Shown here one piece after another: positions 33,693 through 45,215 of a DNA stretch of 64,000 nucleotides. Made by a program: the position numbers and the translations under genes. The DNA comes from Ephydatia muelleri (taxonomy: Eukaryota > Porifera > Demospongiae > Spongillida > Spongillidae). Location of the stretch: the NCBI GenBank assembly GCA_013339895.1, contig JABACO010000006.1:2581319-2645318 (forward strand), in the 5' to 3' direction. How positions within the stretch are numbered: position 1 is the first letter of the stretch; each line of letters opens with the position of its first letter. The notes below the pieces were generated by a model. The model was given only the letters and a program-made list of their open reading frames with translations. It was not told the DNA's origin and made no database searches.

Positions 33693-33948
33693 TGTAAAGG
33701 ACTGAACGCACGACCCGACCAAGTAAATACCCTCAATGACAAGGAAACAGCAACTCTGAACAGTATACTGCACAAGCATACTCAATACACACGCCATACA
33801 CATATATAGGTGTGCACAATAATGCGGCTAGGACAAAGCGCCCCCCCCCGCTGCGCTACACCGCGGGGTGTCTTCGGCCCGCGCACAATACAACAATTGG
33901 GCCGTGGGGAAAATCCCCCTTACAAAATAAACTGTTCAGTCCGCCACA
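33693..33948 (-). repeat. 3' LTR of Gypsy D
   Basis: 256 bp, TGTAAAGG to CCGCCACA on +. Same sequence as 39955-40216 (opposite strand) and as the fragment at 38540-38690. It contains an internal C/G homopolymer (33841-33850) that varies between copies. Confidence 0.9.
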
Positions 33949-33972
33949 TTCCCTCCCCCTTCTCCTCGACAG
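33949..33972 (-). other. Polypurine tract of Gypsy D
   Basis: On -, GGAGAAGGGGGAGGGAA abuts the LTR start TGTGGCGG. Confidence 0.8.
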
Positions 33973-33975
33973 AAG

Positions 33976-34854
33976 TCATTCTGTCGGGAGTCGGGAAAGG
34001 CAGTCGGCATTGCCGTTGTCCTTTCCAGGCCGATGGCGGACTTGGAACTTGAAGGGTTGCAATGCAATGCTCCACCTTGAGAGTTTCGCATTGTTCTCTC
34101 TAAGTCGGTCCAGCCATTCTAGCGCTCGATGGTCTGTCTGGATTATGAAGGGTCTTCCCAGCAGATATACTCTAAATGCCTGTGTGGCCAATTTAATGGC
34201 CAGACACTCTTTCTCTATGGTAGCGTATTTCTGTTCTCTGGCGAGTAGTTTCCTGCTGTAGTAGGCCACTGGGTGGTCTGCCCCTTCCTCATCCAGCTGA
34301 CTCAGAACTGCACCTACACCCACATCTGAGGCGTCAGTTTGCAGAACAAACTCCTTAGTGAAATCAGGGCTACGCAGGACAGGTTCTCTACACAGTAGGC
34401 TCTTGAGCTTCTGAAATGAGCCCTCGCATCTGTCTGTCCACACCACCTGATTTGGTGCCGCATTCTTTGTGAGGTCTGTTAGAGGTGCTGCAATACTGGC
34501 ATAGTCCGGGATGAACTTCCTGTAGTAGCCAGTCATTCCAAGGAAACACCGAACCTGCTTCTTAGTAGTAGGAGTGGGAAAAGACTCCACACCTTGCATC
34601 TTACTCCTCTCAGGTTGTACCAGGCCACTGCCCACCACATGTCCAAGATACACACATCTTGACATTCCTAACTGGCACTTCTGGGGCTTTGCCGTGAGCC
34701 CCGCCAGTCGTAGGCGCTGGAACACTGTCTGTATCTGTGTCAAGTGTTCCTCCCAAGTGGTAATGTGTATCACAAGGTCATCAATGTAAGCAGCTGCATA
34801 GTCCTCCAGACCTTGCAGGACCTTGTCCATGAGCCGCTGAAATGTTGCTGGAGC
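33976..34854 (-). pseudogene. Gypsy D RT (catalytic motif onward) and RNase H
   Basis: On - the frame carries the RT catalytic motif AAYIDDLVIH, the thumb (RCFLGMTGYYRKFI), and RNase H (LQTDASDVGVGAVLSQ, ATIEKECLAI, TDHRALEWLD, NADCLSRLP). It ends at the polypurine tract, with no integrase after it. The upstream RT half is in another frame, broken near 34855. Confidence 0.92.
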
Positions 34855-35549
34855 CCCTGAAGGCCAAAAGGCATCACCCTAAACTGGAAGAGGCCAAAAG
34901 GCGTTGTGAACGCTGTTAGGTGCCTCGATGCCTTTGCCATTGGTACCTGCCAGTACCCACGAGTGAGGTCTAGGGTACTGATGTACCTTGCCTTTCCCAA
35001 CCGATCAATCAAATCGTCAATCCTCGGCATGGGGTACGCATCAGCCAGTGACTCGCTGTTCAGCCTGCGGTAGTCAATACAAAAACGAAGAGTGCCATCC
35101 TTCTTGCCCACCAGTACAATGGGTGATGCCCACTCACTAGAAGAAGGTTCTATGACTCCTGCCACGAGCATCTCCTGTATCTCCTTTTCTACTAGGTCTC
35201 GGTAAGCGTGAGGTAACCGGTATGGTGGTACTCTGACTGGCCTTGTCCCTATGGTAGTCACTTGGTGTTCCATCTCTGTGGTACGTCCTGGGATACTGCT
35301 CATCACATCTGAGAATGTCTCTAACACCTTGTTCAGCTGAGACTTCTGGACTGCTGATAACTGATCCCCCACAGTTGGTTCACCTTTCTCACTACCTCTC
35401 CACTGGGATATCATCCTCCGAACTTTCTTCGTCATCCACATCAGCCCAGTAGTTCCCATAGGTGGGTGTATTCCACTTTTTAAGCATATTGATGTGGAAG
35501 GTCCTCTCCCTCTTCCGAGTATCATGCATGTCCACCACATAGTTGACAC
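34855..35549 (-). pseudogene. Gypsy D RT N-terminal half
   Basis: On -: TRPVRVPPYRLP, LVGKKDGTLRFCIDYRRLN, ISTLDLTRGYWQVPM, and LFQFRVMPFGL before a frameshift. These are standard Gypsy RT motifs 1-4. The frame starts within the spacer after integrase. Confidence 0.9.
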
Positions 35550-36700
35550 TGCTGGCTTTGTGCAGAACAGGATAAGGCCTCTTCCACTGGGCCGTCAATG
35601 AGCTGCTGGAGGTCGGGAGTAGCACCAGCACAAGATCACCTGGTTTCAGTTCCCTCTGTCGGGCGTTTTGATCGTACCATAATTTCTGCCTTTGCTGTGC
35701 TCTCTCCAAGTTGCCCTTAACCATCTCAGCCATTGTTGCCACTTGTCCTGCATTGCCAACACATAGGAGACCACATTATCACCGCACTTATTTGGTTCCT
35801 TCCATGACTCCTTCAGTATGTCTAATGGTCCGCGTACTGCACGACCATACAGAAGCTCAAAGGGGGAAAAACCCGTGGAATCCTGGGGGACTTCTCGATA
35901 GGCAAATAGTAGGTACGGCACCCACTTGTCCCAGTTTGCCCCGTCATCTGCAGCCACCTTCCTCAGCATCTCCTTTAAGGTCTTGTTGAACCTCTCCACC
36001 AGCCCGTCCGTCTGTGGATGGTAAGGAGTAGTCCGTATTGGGTGCACATGTAGCAGTTGGTAGATCTCTGCCAGTAGCTGCGATGTGAAGTTGCTTCCCT
36101 GGTCCGTCAAGATCTCCTCAGGTATGCCAACCCTTGCAAAGATCTTCACCAGCTCCTCTGCGATATGCTCCGCGTCTATAGCTTTCACCGGGACTGCTTC
36201 CGGATAGCGTGTGGCATAATCGCTCATCACTAATATGTAGCGATTTCCCGACTTCGTTCTGGGCAGTGGTCCAACAATATACATTGCCACCCGTCGGAAA
36301 GGCTCAGTCACTATGGGCAACGGAATGAGGGGAGCCTTGCTTTCCTTCAGCCTTGATACTTTCTGGCAGATACGACAGCACTTGCAGAACTCCTCCACGT
36401 CCCTATACAGAGTAGGCCAGTAGAAACGCCTGAGGATCCTCTTCGCTGTCTTGTTTTTGCCCAAGTGCGCTGCAAGGGGCACCTCATGTGCCAGCTGCAG
36501 TACTGCCTTACGACACTGCGTGGGTAGTACCAGCTGTTCCACTGCAGATTCTGGTTTCCCCCGCCTCTGGATCCATCGCCGAAACAATAACCCCTCAGAG
36601 TTAAGGTAGTGCGACTCCGACTCTTGTGGCTTCCTGGTGCCACACATAGATCTGACCTGAGCCAGTGAAGGGTCTGTCTCCTGCAGCTTCTGGAGTTCCA
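35392..36700 (-). pseudogene. Gypsy D integrase, lacking the first catalytic Asp
   Basis: On -: zinc finger HLGKNKTAKRILRRFYW...CRICQKVS, core MYIVGPLPRTKSGNRY, DYATRYPEAVPV, second Asp in LTDQGSNFTS, Glu in HPQTDGLVERFNK, and FSPFELLYGR. The barrel follows in a second frame (ELKPGDLVLVLLP, WKRPYPVLHK). The residue that should be the first DDE Asp (usually DIVGPLP) is Tyr, codon at 36279-36281, a single-base change. A frameshift near 35740 separates core and barrel. Confidence 0.9.
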
Positions 36701-37036
36701 CTGCCGACATGTCAAGTGCTCCCACTGGTATGTCCCGCTGGTGTTGTCTCCTCTGCATCCTCTTCTGGCTTCTGGTCAACTTAACTCTGGGCCGCCCTCC
36801 ACTAAATAGTTCCTCATCCAAGGAACACAGCTCTGGGTTCACCTCTATTGGGAGTTCCTCTTCCCTCTGCACCTCCTCTGCCAGTTCACTCGCTATTGGT
36901 GTTGGTCTCACTTCTGATTCTTCCTCCTTCTGCCGTTGGATTTCTTTCTCCGCTTCTCGCTTCTTTGCTCCTGCTCGTGTTACCATCATCAGTGCCTCAC
37001 ACCCTCCAAAGTTCCTACTGTCTTTGGAGTCGGTTC

Positions 37037-37354
37037 TCAAAAATCGCACAAGTTAGGGTACATCTGTGCCAGCAAAACAGACACTGGAAGTGTTTTGGAT
37101 ACTGCTGCCTCCACCGTCAGTGGGACTCCATCCACCACCAGATCAACTATTGCAAGTGGGTACAGTGCGTTGTCCCCATGAGCACACCGAATGGTGACCG
37201 CCTCTCCTTGCAACATCTTTTTCCGAGGTACCAGGGCATGGTGGATGAGGGTCTTTGAGCATCCTGTGTCCAGAACAATGTCCTCCACCATCTGTTCTTC
37301 AACCACGCCAGCCTTCTGCAGAGCTGCTTTGTGACGTAGGCTATCACACCACAA
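37037..37354 (-). pseudogene. Gypsy D aspartic protease
   Basis: On - the active site reads DIVLDTGCSKTLIHH, typical of retropepsins of this group (DTG). The frame is broken near 37040 where it should pass into the spacer and integrase. Confidence 0.85.
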
Positions 37355-38473
37355 TACATGGCCTTTTCAGGACATCTTGAAGCAAAGTGCCCCTGCCTAC
37401 CACAATTGTAACAGGTCACGTGGGAGTGGTGATCCTTGTTTTGGTACCCAGACCTAGAGTAGTGCCACTCCTTTGCCGACCTCTTGTCGCCTTCCTCCTT
37501 GTCAGGCTGCTCCTGATCATGACGAGTGGGTTTCTCACTGGAAGCTGGTGAAGCCAAATCCACCCCTGGTCTACTCTCCTTGGCAGTCTGCTTCCTGGCC
37601 TCAGAGTAGTCATCTGCCAGTTGTCCTGCCTCCAGAGCTGTCTTCGGCTTTCGCTCTTTAACCCACACTCGAACAGAGGGACCCAGGGTATAGAGTAGCT
37701 GTTCCAGGACAATAGCTTCCTTGACCTGCTCCACAGTAGTCAAACCCTTGAGCCATTTGTTAGCCAGGTCCCCCAAACGAATAGACACATCTCGATGTGA
37801 CTCAACCACATTCTTGGTGATTTCCCTGAAACGCTGACGGTACGTCTCCTCGGTGATGTCATACCGCCTCAGGATCGCTGCTTTCACCCCGTCGTATTCC
37901 AATGCATCCTCCGTGGTCAGCGCTGCATAGGCCTGTTGTGCCTTACCAGACAGTTGAGGCGCCAGTTTGAAGATCCATCGATCCTTCGGGATGTTGTACG
38001 CCGACATTAAACGCTCGAACGTGGTGAGGTAAGCTTCAATATCGTCCCGATCGGCGAGTTTCACCACGCGGAGTTCCCCATCCGCAGCACGGCTACTTGC
38101 TCCCGACGACGATTCAGCCTTCTTGGACTCGACCATCTTTGCAAACAGCTCCATCTGAGCCCGTAACTCTTGGTCACGAATCCTTAAGTCTTCCTCTCTT
38201 CTCTGCATGCCTCTCACGTTCCTTTTCCGCTATGTGCTCCTGACGTTCTCTCTCCCACTGTGCCTCTAGTCTTTTCCTCTCTTCTTCGCGCTCTAGTCGC
38301 TCCTGCTCACGTCGGCGCGCCTCCTCCTCTTCTCGCTTCTTTCTCTCATCAAGAAGGTTCCTGAAGAGTTCTTGCATTGCTGCAATTGCCTCCGACGTTT
38401 CACCCATATCCGCTGTCTCTCCTTGAGGTTGTGCTACGACACTGTTATATTTACGCCCAGATCGTGTGGTCAT
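37355..38473 (-). pseudogene. Gypsy D gag with zinc knuckle
   Basis: The ATG at 38471-38473 begins MTTRSGRKYNSV. A long charged coiled coil (ERLEREEERKRLEAQWERER) is followed, after a frameshift near 38200, by a retroviral gag-like capsid fold (LADRDDIEAYLTTFERLM, KLAPQLSGKAQQAY) and a CCHC knuckle (CYNCGRQGHFASRC). The same start is found at 40283 on + in the inverted partial copy. Confidence 0.88.
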
Positions 38474-38539
38474 CCACTAACTCGCTAGCTCGGTCCGTAC
38501 AGTATCCGACTGAAGACGATCCCGCCGCTTGCCACCACT

Positions 38540-38686
38540 TGTAAAGGACTGAACGCACGACCCGACCAAGTGAATACCCTCAATGACAGGGAACGGCAAC
38601 TCTGAACAGTAATACTGCACAAGCATACTCAATACACACGCCATACACAATATATAGGTGTGCACAAAAATGCGGCTAGGACAAAG

Positions 38687-38690
<4 letters not shown>
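38540..38690 (-). repeat. 5' LTR fragment of Gypsy D
   Basis: Matches the inner 150 bp of the LTR, then enters a poly-C run and never resumes the outer part. The leader and a candidate primer binding site (TGGTGGCAAGC on -) follow the LTR end. Confidence 0.85.

Positions 38691-38760
<70 letters not shown>
38687..38760. repeat. Poly-C run of about 74 bases
   Basis: An uninterrupted C homopolymer at the position where the LTR's own shorter C/G tract lies. Likely a breakpoint or a sequencing/assembly problem. Confidence 0.95.
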
Positions 38761-38761
<1 letters not shown>

Positions 38762-39491
38762 TATACGTACACTGTATATCTTCATGAATAAATCTAGGAA
38801 TTGGTGAAAGACACTCACAGGATTGTCCAAAAACTAGACGGGAAAGAGGAAAAAGACAGGGAAAAATTTATGGTATATGATAAAACAAATAACATTTTGT
38901 TTCACTTTCACATTACATATGGGGGAAGAGAGGGTAATTTAGCCAATTTTTACAGTCAGTCATTTACAGGCCTCTTTTTACAAGCGTCTAAAGGGCTAAG
39001 TCCCAACAAGTCATATGGAACGTATTATGAATTTTATGTTGTGATAAAAACAGTTAATTTATAGGTGCACTGAAGCTAATCATGCATTGCATCTGTGCAC
39101 TATGTTTGATTTGTGTGTGTATGTGTGTGCATGTGTGTATGTGTGTGCATGTGTGTATGTGTGTGCATGTGTTGTATGGGTGTGTGTGTGTGTGTGTGTA
39201 TATGTGCATGCGTGTGCATCATTCATTTTTTGACCTGGTGAGGTCCATAGATTGGAGGGTTGTTGGTAAAGGAACTGTGGGAGAGAGGATGAGGGTGTAA
39301 GAGATAGAGTGAGGACAGTACCTCTTCAATAATACTGCAGCTTTTTCAAGGGAACACATAAAATTAAGACCATATTCCAGACTGGATTTATCAGTGATTA
39401 AGTCTCAGCGTCACCTACGCATGAAATCATTTAACTTGATAAAATTTTAATGTTGCTACTACATCCGACTACTTTGTGTGTATGTGTGTGT

Positions 39492-39530
<39 letters not shown>

Positions 39531-39954
39531 TATGGTCACAAGCTGAGCATGAGCAATTCAGTAGTAGCTAGGATTAAATGAAAGATATGTAAGTGTCTCC
39601 CAGAAACCTTGAACAAACAAACACACACCAAAACCCATGATCATTGAAATTGAACTCTCAAAAGTAGACATGTACCATTGACATTGGTTTCCGTGTAGCC
39701 TGGTCGTATGGCTTGGAAGAGTATGATTGATATTCCACATTGTTATTAGACCTCTCTATGGTTATCATGGCAACGAGTTTCTATGGTTATCATTTGATGT
39801 TCTTCAAATTTTGTGGTTGTGCTGTATTTAAAGCAATTGTTTGCAAATGTTTGCATGTATATGACTGTGTCCTGCAAAATCACCCTTCTGAGTAGTTTTT
39901 TGAGTTTTCAATTTAATTATAAAGAGCCTGTATCAAAAGATGATTCTATCCATC
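38761..39954. other. Spacer with TG microsatellites
   Basis: TG repeats at 39111-39212 and 39475-39528. No coding region recognised; the open frame at 38801-39064 shows no known domain. Confidence 0.5.
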
Positions 39955-40410
39955 TGTGGCGGACTGAACAGTTTATGTTGTAATGGGGATTTTCCCCACG
40001 ACCCAATTGTTGTATTGTGCGCGGGCCGAAGACACCCCGCGGTGTAGCGCAGCGGGGGGGGGGGGGGGGGCTTTGTCCTAGCCGCATTATTGTGCACACC
40101 TATATATGTGTATGGCGTGTGTATTGAGTATGCTTGTGCAGTATTACTGTTCAGAGTTGCCTTTCCCTGTCATTGAGGGTATTCACTTGGTCGGGTCGTG
40201 CGTTCAGTCCTTTACAAGTGGTGGCAAGCGGCGGGATCGTCTTCAGTCGGATACTGTACGGACCGAGCTAGCGAGTTAGTGGATGACCACACGATCTGGG
40301 CGTAAATATAACAGTGTCGTAGCACAACCTCAAGGAGAGACAGCGGATATGGGTGAAACGTCGGAGGCAATTGCAGCAATGCAAGAACTCTTCAGGAACC
40401 TTCTTGATGA
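39955..40410 (+). mobile_element. Inverted, truncated copy of Gypsy D: LTR, leader and gag start
   Basis: A complete LTR (39955-40216, TGTGGCGG to TTTACA), the same leader and primer-site region, and the first ~42 gag codons (ATG at 40283) are nearly identical to element D but on the opposite strand. Homology stops abruptly at about 40410. The LTR has an 18-base G tract where D has a long C tract. Confidence 0.88.
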
Positions 40411-40868
40411 TTGCAATGAATGGCTTACCACAACAGACATCACATTGTCAGAATCCTGTGTAAATTAAACAATATTGTATTCATAATAGTGCTATGCCTT
40501 TCACAGCATGTTTTGATATATCAAACTAACATAAATGCCATACGTGCACTTCAGATTACATTTATTGTTAGCCCTTTTATAAATGACTGCACGACAACTA
40601 GCATGCACTCCACAAAGGTTCTTGTAACTCTGATTGTATTTTTTATCACATGCACCAGGTAATTAATTCTTAATTTGTTGATAGTACCTCTATCATTAAG
40701 TTAAGTACAAGCATTAATACCTCAAAACAACATTAATTCTATATAATGCTGGGCTTATCTTTAACATACATTTTTGTAACACACTAATGTACATTTGCCA
40801 TTTTCTTTGACAAAATATTAAGATATTACCACATTTGGATATCAGCATAACAAGTACGTAACTGAACA
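40411..40868. other. Spacer, nothing recognised
   Basis: AT-rich, no domain or repeat seen. Confidence 0.5.
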
Positions 40869-41371
40869 CTCTATGGTCTGTGTGCCTTTCCGGTCTGTGT
40901 GCCTTTCCGCCATGTCGATTTCTCTATTAATGGCACCTTGTTTGTCCATTTTATTGCCATTTTTTGATCTTTCGTTTAATGACATAATCACATTTTGCCA
41001 GACTTTCGCCTCAATTTCGATGGCAGCTTGGATTGGGAAGTCCAGAATTCGAACGATTGCGTAAAATGGGTTCAATTATTGGTTTTGTCAAATTTAAATA
41101 TTTGGGAAAATCGAAAATTTGAAATTTTGGTATGGAACCGAAGTGAGTCCGGAATGGAGTCGGGCTTTCCAATAACTGCGAAGCCACACCTATATCCCGG
41201 TTGTCCTTCTATAGCCTATACTGTGGGTTCTAGCTCCACGAGACTATACGCGAGTGAGAAACTATTAGAGCCTGAATTATTCTTCATCTAGCGTGTCGGC
41301 GGCACCCACATTTCGTATGGGCGAGCTTGGCCAATGAACTTTACCTTCCCCCGGCTTCATAAATAACTTAT

Positions 41372-41372
<1 letters not shown>

Positions 41373-41435
<63 letters not shown>
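41373..41435. repeat. (CA)n in foldback unit 1
   Basis: About 62 bases of pure AC repeat between blocks R and S. Confidence 0.97.
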
Positions 41436-41436
<1 letters not shown>

Positions 41437-41765
41437 CTACAGGTACATGCATGGATCTTGAATTATGTGTCGTGAATACGATTAACAAAGACACCGGCTT
41501 CTATTTCAGTTTAGCAAGCGTATTAGGATAGAAGCCACCAGCGAATACCTATACAATTAACGTAATAACTCTTCATACACTTAGAAAGGTAAGACAGTAG
41601 AGATAATCCATACTCGTTCTCTGTGTTCACGATTTATGCCCTAATGTTAGCGCACTCATGTATAGCAGAAAAGTTAGGAACTTTTTGCATGTGTGTGTGT
41701 ACATGTGTGTGTACATGTGTTTGTGTGTGTGTGTGTGCGTGTGTGTGTGTGTGCGTGTGTGTGTG

Positions 41766-42580
41766 ATGAAGAATATTTCAGGCTCTATATAGTTTCTCAC
41801 TCGCGTATAGTCTCGCGGAGCTAGAACCCGCAGTATATATGCAGCTAGGCTATAGAAAGACAACCGGGATATAGGTGTGGCTTCGTAGTTATTAGAAAGC
41901 CCGATTCCATTCCGGACTCACTTCGGTTCCATACCAAAATTTCAAATTTTCGATTTTCCAAAATATTTAAATTTGACAAAACCAATAATTGAACCCATTT
42001 TACGCAATCGTTCGAATTCTGGACTTCCCAATCCAAGCTGCCATCGAAATTGAGGCGAATGTCTGGCAAAATGTGATTATGTCATTAAACGAAAGATCAA
42101 AAAATGGCAATAAAATGGACAAACAAGAGTGCCATTAAAAGAGAAATCGACATGGCGGAAAGGCACACAGACCCTTTCCGCCATGTCGATTTCTCTATTA
42201 ATGGCACACTTGTTTGTCCATTTTATTGCCATTTTTTGATCTTTCGTTTAATGACATAATCACATTTTGCCAGACTTTCGCCTCAATTTCGATGGCAGCT
42301 TGGATTGGGAAGTCGAGAATTCGAACGATTGCGTAAAATGGGTTCAATTATTGGTTTTGTCATATTTTGGAAAATCGAATATTTGAAATTTTGGTATGGA
42401 ACCGAAGTGAGTCCGGAATGGAATCGGGCTTTCTAATAACTACGAAGCCACACCTATATCCCGGTTGTTCTTCTATAGCCTAGCTGCATATATACTGCGG
42501 GTTCTAGCTCCGCGAGACTATACGCGAGTGAGAAACTATATAGAGCCTGAATTATTCTTCATCTAGCATGTCGGCGGCAC
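41766..42580. repeat. Near-perfect palindrome with ~400-bp arms
   Basis: Unit R on - (41766-42172) abuts unit R on + (42166-42580) head to head. The centre reads GGAAAGGCACACAGACC then CTTTCCGCC, so there is almost no spacer. Differences between arms are few and scattered. Confidence 0.88.
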
Positions 42581-42644
42581 CCACATTTCGTATGGGCGGG
42601 CTTGGCCAATGAACTTTACCTTCCCCCGGCCTCATAAATAACTT

Positions 42645-42648
<4 letters not shown>

Positions 42649-42732
<84 letters not shown>
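42649..42732. repeat. (CA)n in foldback unit 3
   Basis: About 84 bases of AC repeat between R and S of the third unit. Confidence 0.97.
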
Positions 42733-42735
<3 letters not shown>

Positions 42736-43409
42736 ACATGCGTGGATCTTGAATTATGTGTCGTGAATACAAAGACACCGATCGACCCGCGGCTTCTATT
42801 TCAGTTTAGCAAGCGTATTAGGATAGAGCCACCAGCGAATACCTATACAATTAAGGTAATAACTCTTCATACACTTAGAAAGGTAAGACAGTAGAGATAA
42901 TCCATACTCGTTCTCTGTGTTCACGATTTATGCCTAATGTTAGCGCACTCATGTATAGCAGAAAAGTTAGGAACTTTTTGCCGAGTATTTTGACTTTCTA
43001 AACTGGATTCGGAGTTATGTTGAATACAGATTTCGGTGTTTAGGTAAAGCTTGATTGTATCACTGTTAGCGCACGACACACAGTAAACAGGCACACCCCT
43101 TCTGCTAATGTAATGATAGCGATAATATTATTTGAGATGTCGACGTCGTGAAACGGTTATGTGGCCTCTATGAATTTTATTCCGACGGCGAATGTATCAT
43201 TAGTGAAACTTCTTACGCTTAGAAAGCTAAGACAGCAAAGATAATGCATACTCGTTACCCTCATTCGATCGGACATATAGTTTATATTTCGTGTTATGAT
43301 CTTCTGAACCAGAATACATATTTGTCTAGCTTGGTTTAGTTACATCATTAACAGTAGCAAAGGATAATTATGTTATTTGCAAAAGGTAATATGCACCCCT
43401 TGTTATATA

Positions 43410-43411
<2 letters not shown>

Positions 43412-43494
<83 letters not shown>

Positions 43495-43504
43495 TCTCTC
43501 TCTC
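43412..43504. repeat. (CT)n microsatellite
   Basis: About 78 bases of pure CT, followed by a short interrupted part. Confidence 0.97.
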
Positions 43505-43985
43505 CTCAATTGGCCTTTGCAATCATCATCCAATGTGACCTTATCGTTCTCCTGTTGAAAATGAGGGTTTGTACACGCTCTGGGATATGCTCGTCATTTT
43601 GATGAACATGTAAATGGTGAAACAATCCTGATACGTGTGGTTTGATTCTTATTGGCTTAATTCTTGAGGGATGAATCGATTGTCAAGACACTTGACACAC
43701 TATTGCAGTGCTAGACATGCATGGTTGGCCAATATACGGGCCAAGCAAGATTTTTTTTTGTATTAGCGTCTCAGTTTTTATGGTATTTTCATGCAGACAA
43801 GCCACATGATGTTTGTGAGTGTACATTTCAGATTGCTGAGTACAACACCAAACATGTATGTTACCAATGGGTTGTTTCTCAGTGGTAAGGGCTACAAAAC
43901 AATAGGCATTCCTATCAATAATAGCACTGGCATCAAACCAGTACCAAAAGGTAACAAGCTGGGATGGACACGAGTCATGATAGAG

Positions 43986-44148
43986 AGACATGAAAGAGAG
44001 GGAGGGAGGAAGGGAGGGAGGGAGGGAGGGGGAGAGAGAGAGAGAGAGAGAGTGAGAGAGCGAGAGAGAGTGAGAGAGTGAGAGAGTGGGAGTGAGAGGG
44101 AAAGAGAGAGTGAGAGAGGGAAGAGAGTGAGAGAGGGGTGAGACGGGA
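43986..44148. repeat. GGGA/GA purine repeat
   Basis: GGGA units pass into GA units. It generates spurious frames on both strands. Confidence 0.95.
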
Positions 44149-44354
44149 GTGACATAGAATCCATTTCATCCTGTGGTTTAAATTTTGGGTTTTGGGGTCA
44201 ACTTTGTAACCTGACAAAAATTGTTCAATTATTACAGTATACAATCCATCCATTATACATATATTAACTCCCCATTGGTACCTTTGCCGATTTTAAACGA
44301 TTCTTCCACGGCTCAAAATCAGTTTCACATGCATGCCATAGCCATTAAGTTCAT

Positions 44355-44600
44355 TGACAGGGATTTAACCCATTGTTTCCCACCACCCCTGACCAGTGGC
44401 CAGGGATTTAATACATTGTTGCTTAGAGTATGAACCACACCCAGGTATCACACATGACCAAAGGCCAGTGATATAACCCATTGTGGACCCCCACCCAGAT
44501 ATCACATGACCAGTGACCAGGATTGCTGTCCTGAGTATGAACCACAACCCTGACCAGTGGCCATGCAGGGATTTAACCCATTGTTCATGGTACCCAGCTC
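44355..44600. repeat. Imperfect direct repeats of 80-110 bp
   Basis: The phrases CCCTGACCAGTGGCCA, GGGATTTAACCCATTGTT and GAGTATGAACCACA recur two to three times. Non-coding minisatellite-like block. Confidence 0.7.
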
Positions 44601-44919
44601 TCCATAGACACCGGGTAGAATATATATTTTTATTACATATTGCGGGAAATCAAGCTTTTCATGTCTGCAAAGTGTGCACAATTACCACTTTTTGAAGGCT
44701 TAACTTATACATAAAGAAGTTAGGTTATAGAACGTTTTAACGCGGTTGATCAGATACACTAAATACTGTACCTTTGGAGCAACACGCGCACAGGACCGCG
44801 AATCAGTTGTTAAGATTAATTTGCACAACAACATACATAAAGAATAATATTATGCCACAAGCTATCTCATTTTCGGTTTTGAAGTGACATTAAATATGAT
44901 GCAAAATGTGGAGAGTTAG

Positions 44920-45215
44920 GTTGGGTTTGCATCCCTTTGGTGGTAGAGCTGGGGACCTGAAGCTCAGCGTAGTCTCTCTAGACTTGCAGGTAGACTAGCC
45001 ACTAGACTGGGGCAGCCTAAATCGCGGCATTATATTGACGCTTTTGACCAATTTGCACCCGGAATCCAAATCCAGTGTCAAAAAGCACCCGTCTTACACT
45101 AGCAATGTTTTGGCCGTCAACGACCACTGGACGAGGGCGCCTTCGGCGCCATATTAAATTTCCTAAGTCCATCACAACAAACCAGATCTATGGTAGATTG
45201 AACTTAATTGACCCT
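44920..45215 (+). pseudogene. Degraded tail of an endonuclease-bearing retroelement (first copy)
   Basis: Short matches to the end of the copy just downstream: WVCIPLVVE near 44928 and QIYGRLNLID near 45181, in different frames. The rest is eroded. Confidence 0.5.

Larger units (their letters stand above)
33693..38760 (-). mobile_element. Gypsy-type LTR retrotransposon D with Gmr1-like order (gag-PR-INT-RT-RH)
   Basis: The 3' LTR (33693-33948) and a truncated 5' LTR (38540 to about 38690, running into poly-C) bracket, on -, gag (38473-37355), protease (about 37280), integrase (36700-35392), RT (35390-34760) and RNase H (34500-33976). Integrase ahead of RT is the Copia-like order known in the Gmr1 group of Ty3/Gypsy elements. 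The polypurine tract lies next to the 3' LTR. I count at least five frame breaks plus a lost integrase aspartate. Its sequence is otherwise well preserved, suggesting moderate age. Confidence 0.9.

Noticed and set aside
38477..38830. Open frame with a long Gly run
   Set aside because: The glycines come from the poly-C homopolymer inside an LTR fragment; not a gene.
43892..44253. Ser/Leu-rich frames resembling signal or membrane proteins
   Set aside because: They derive from GA/CT and GGGA repeats.
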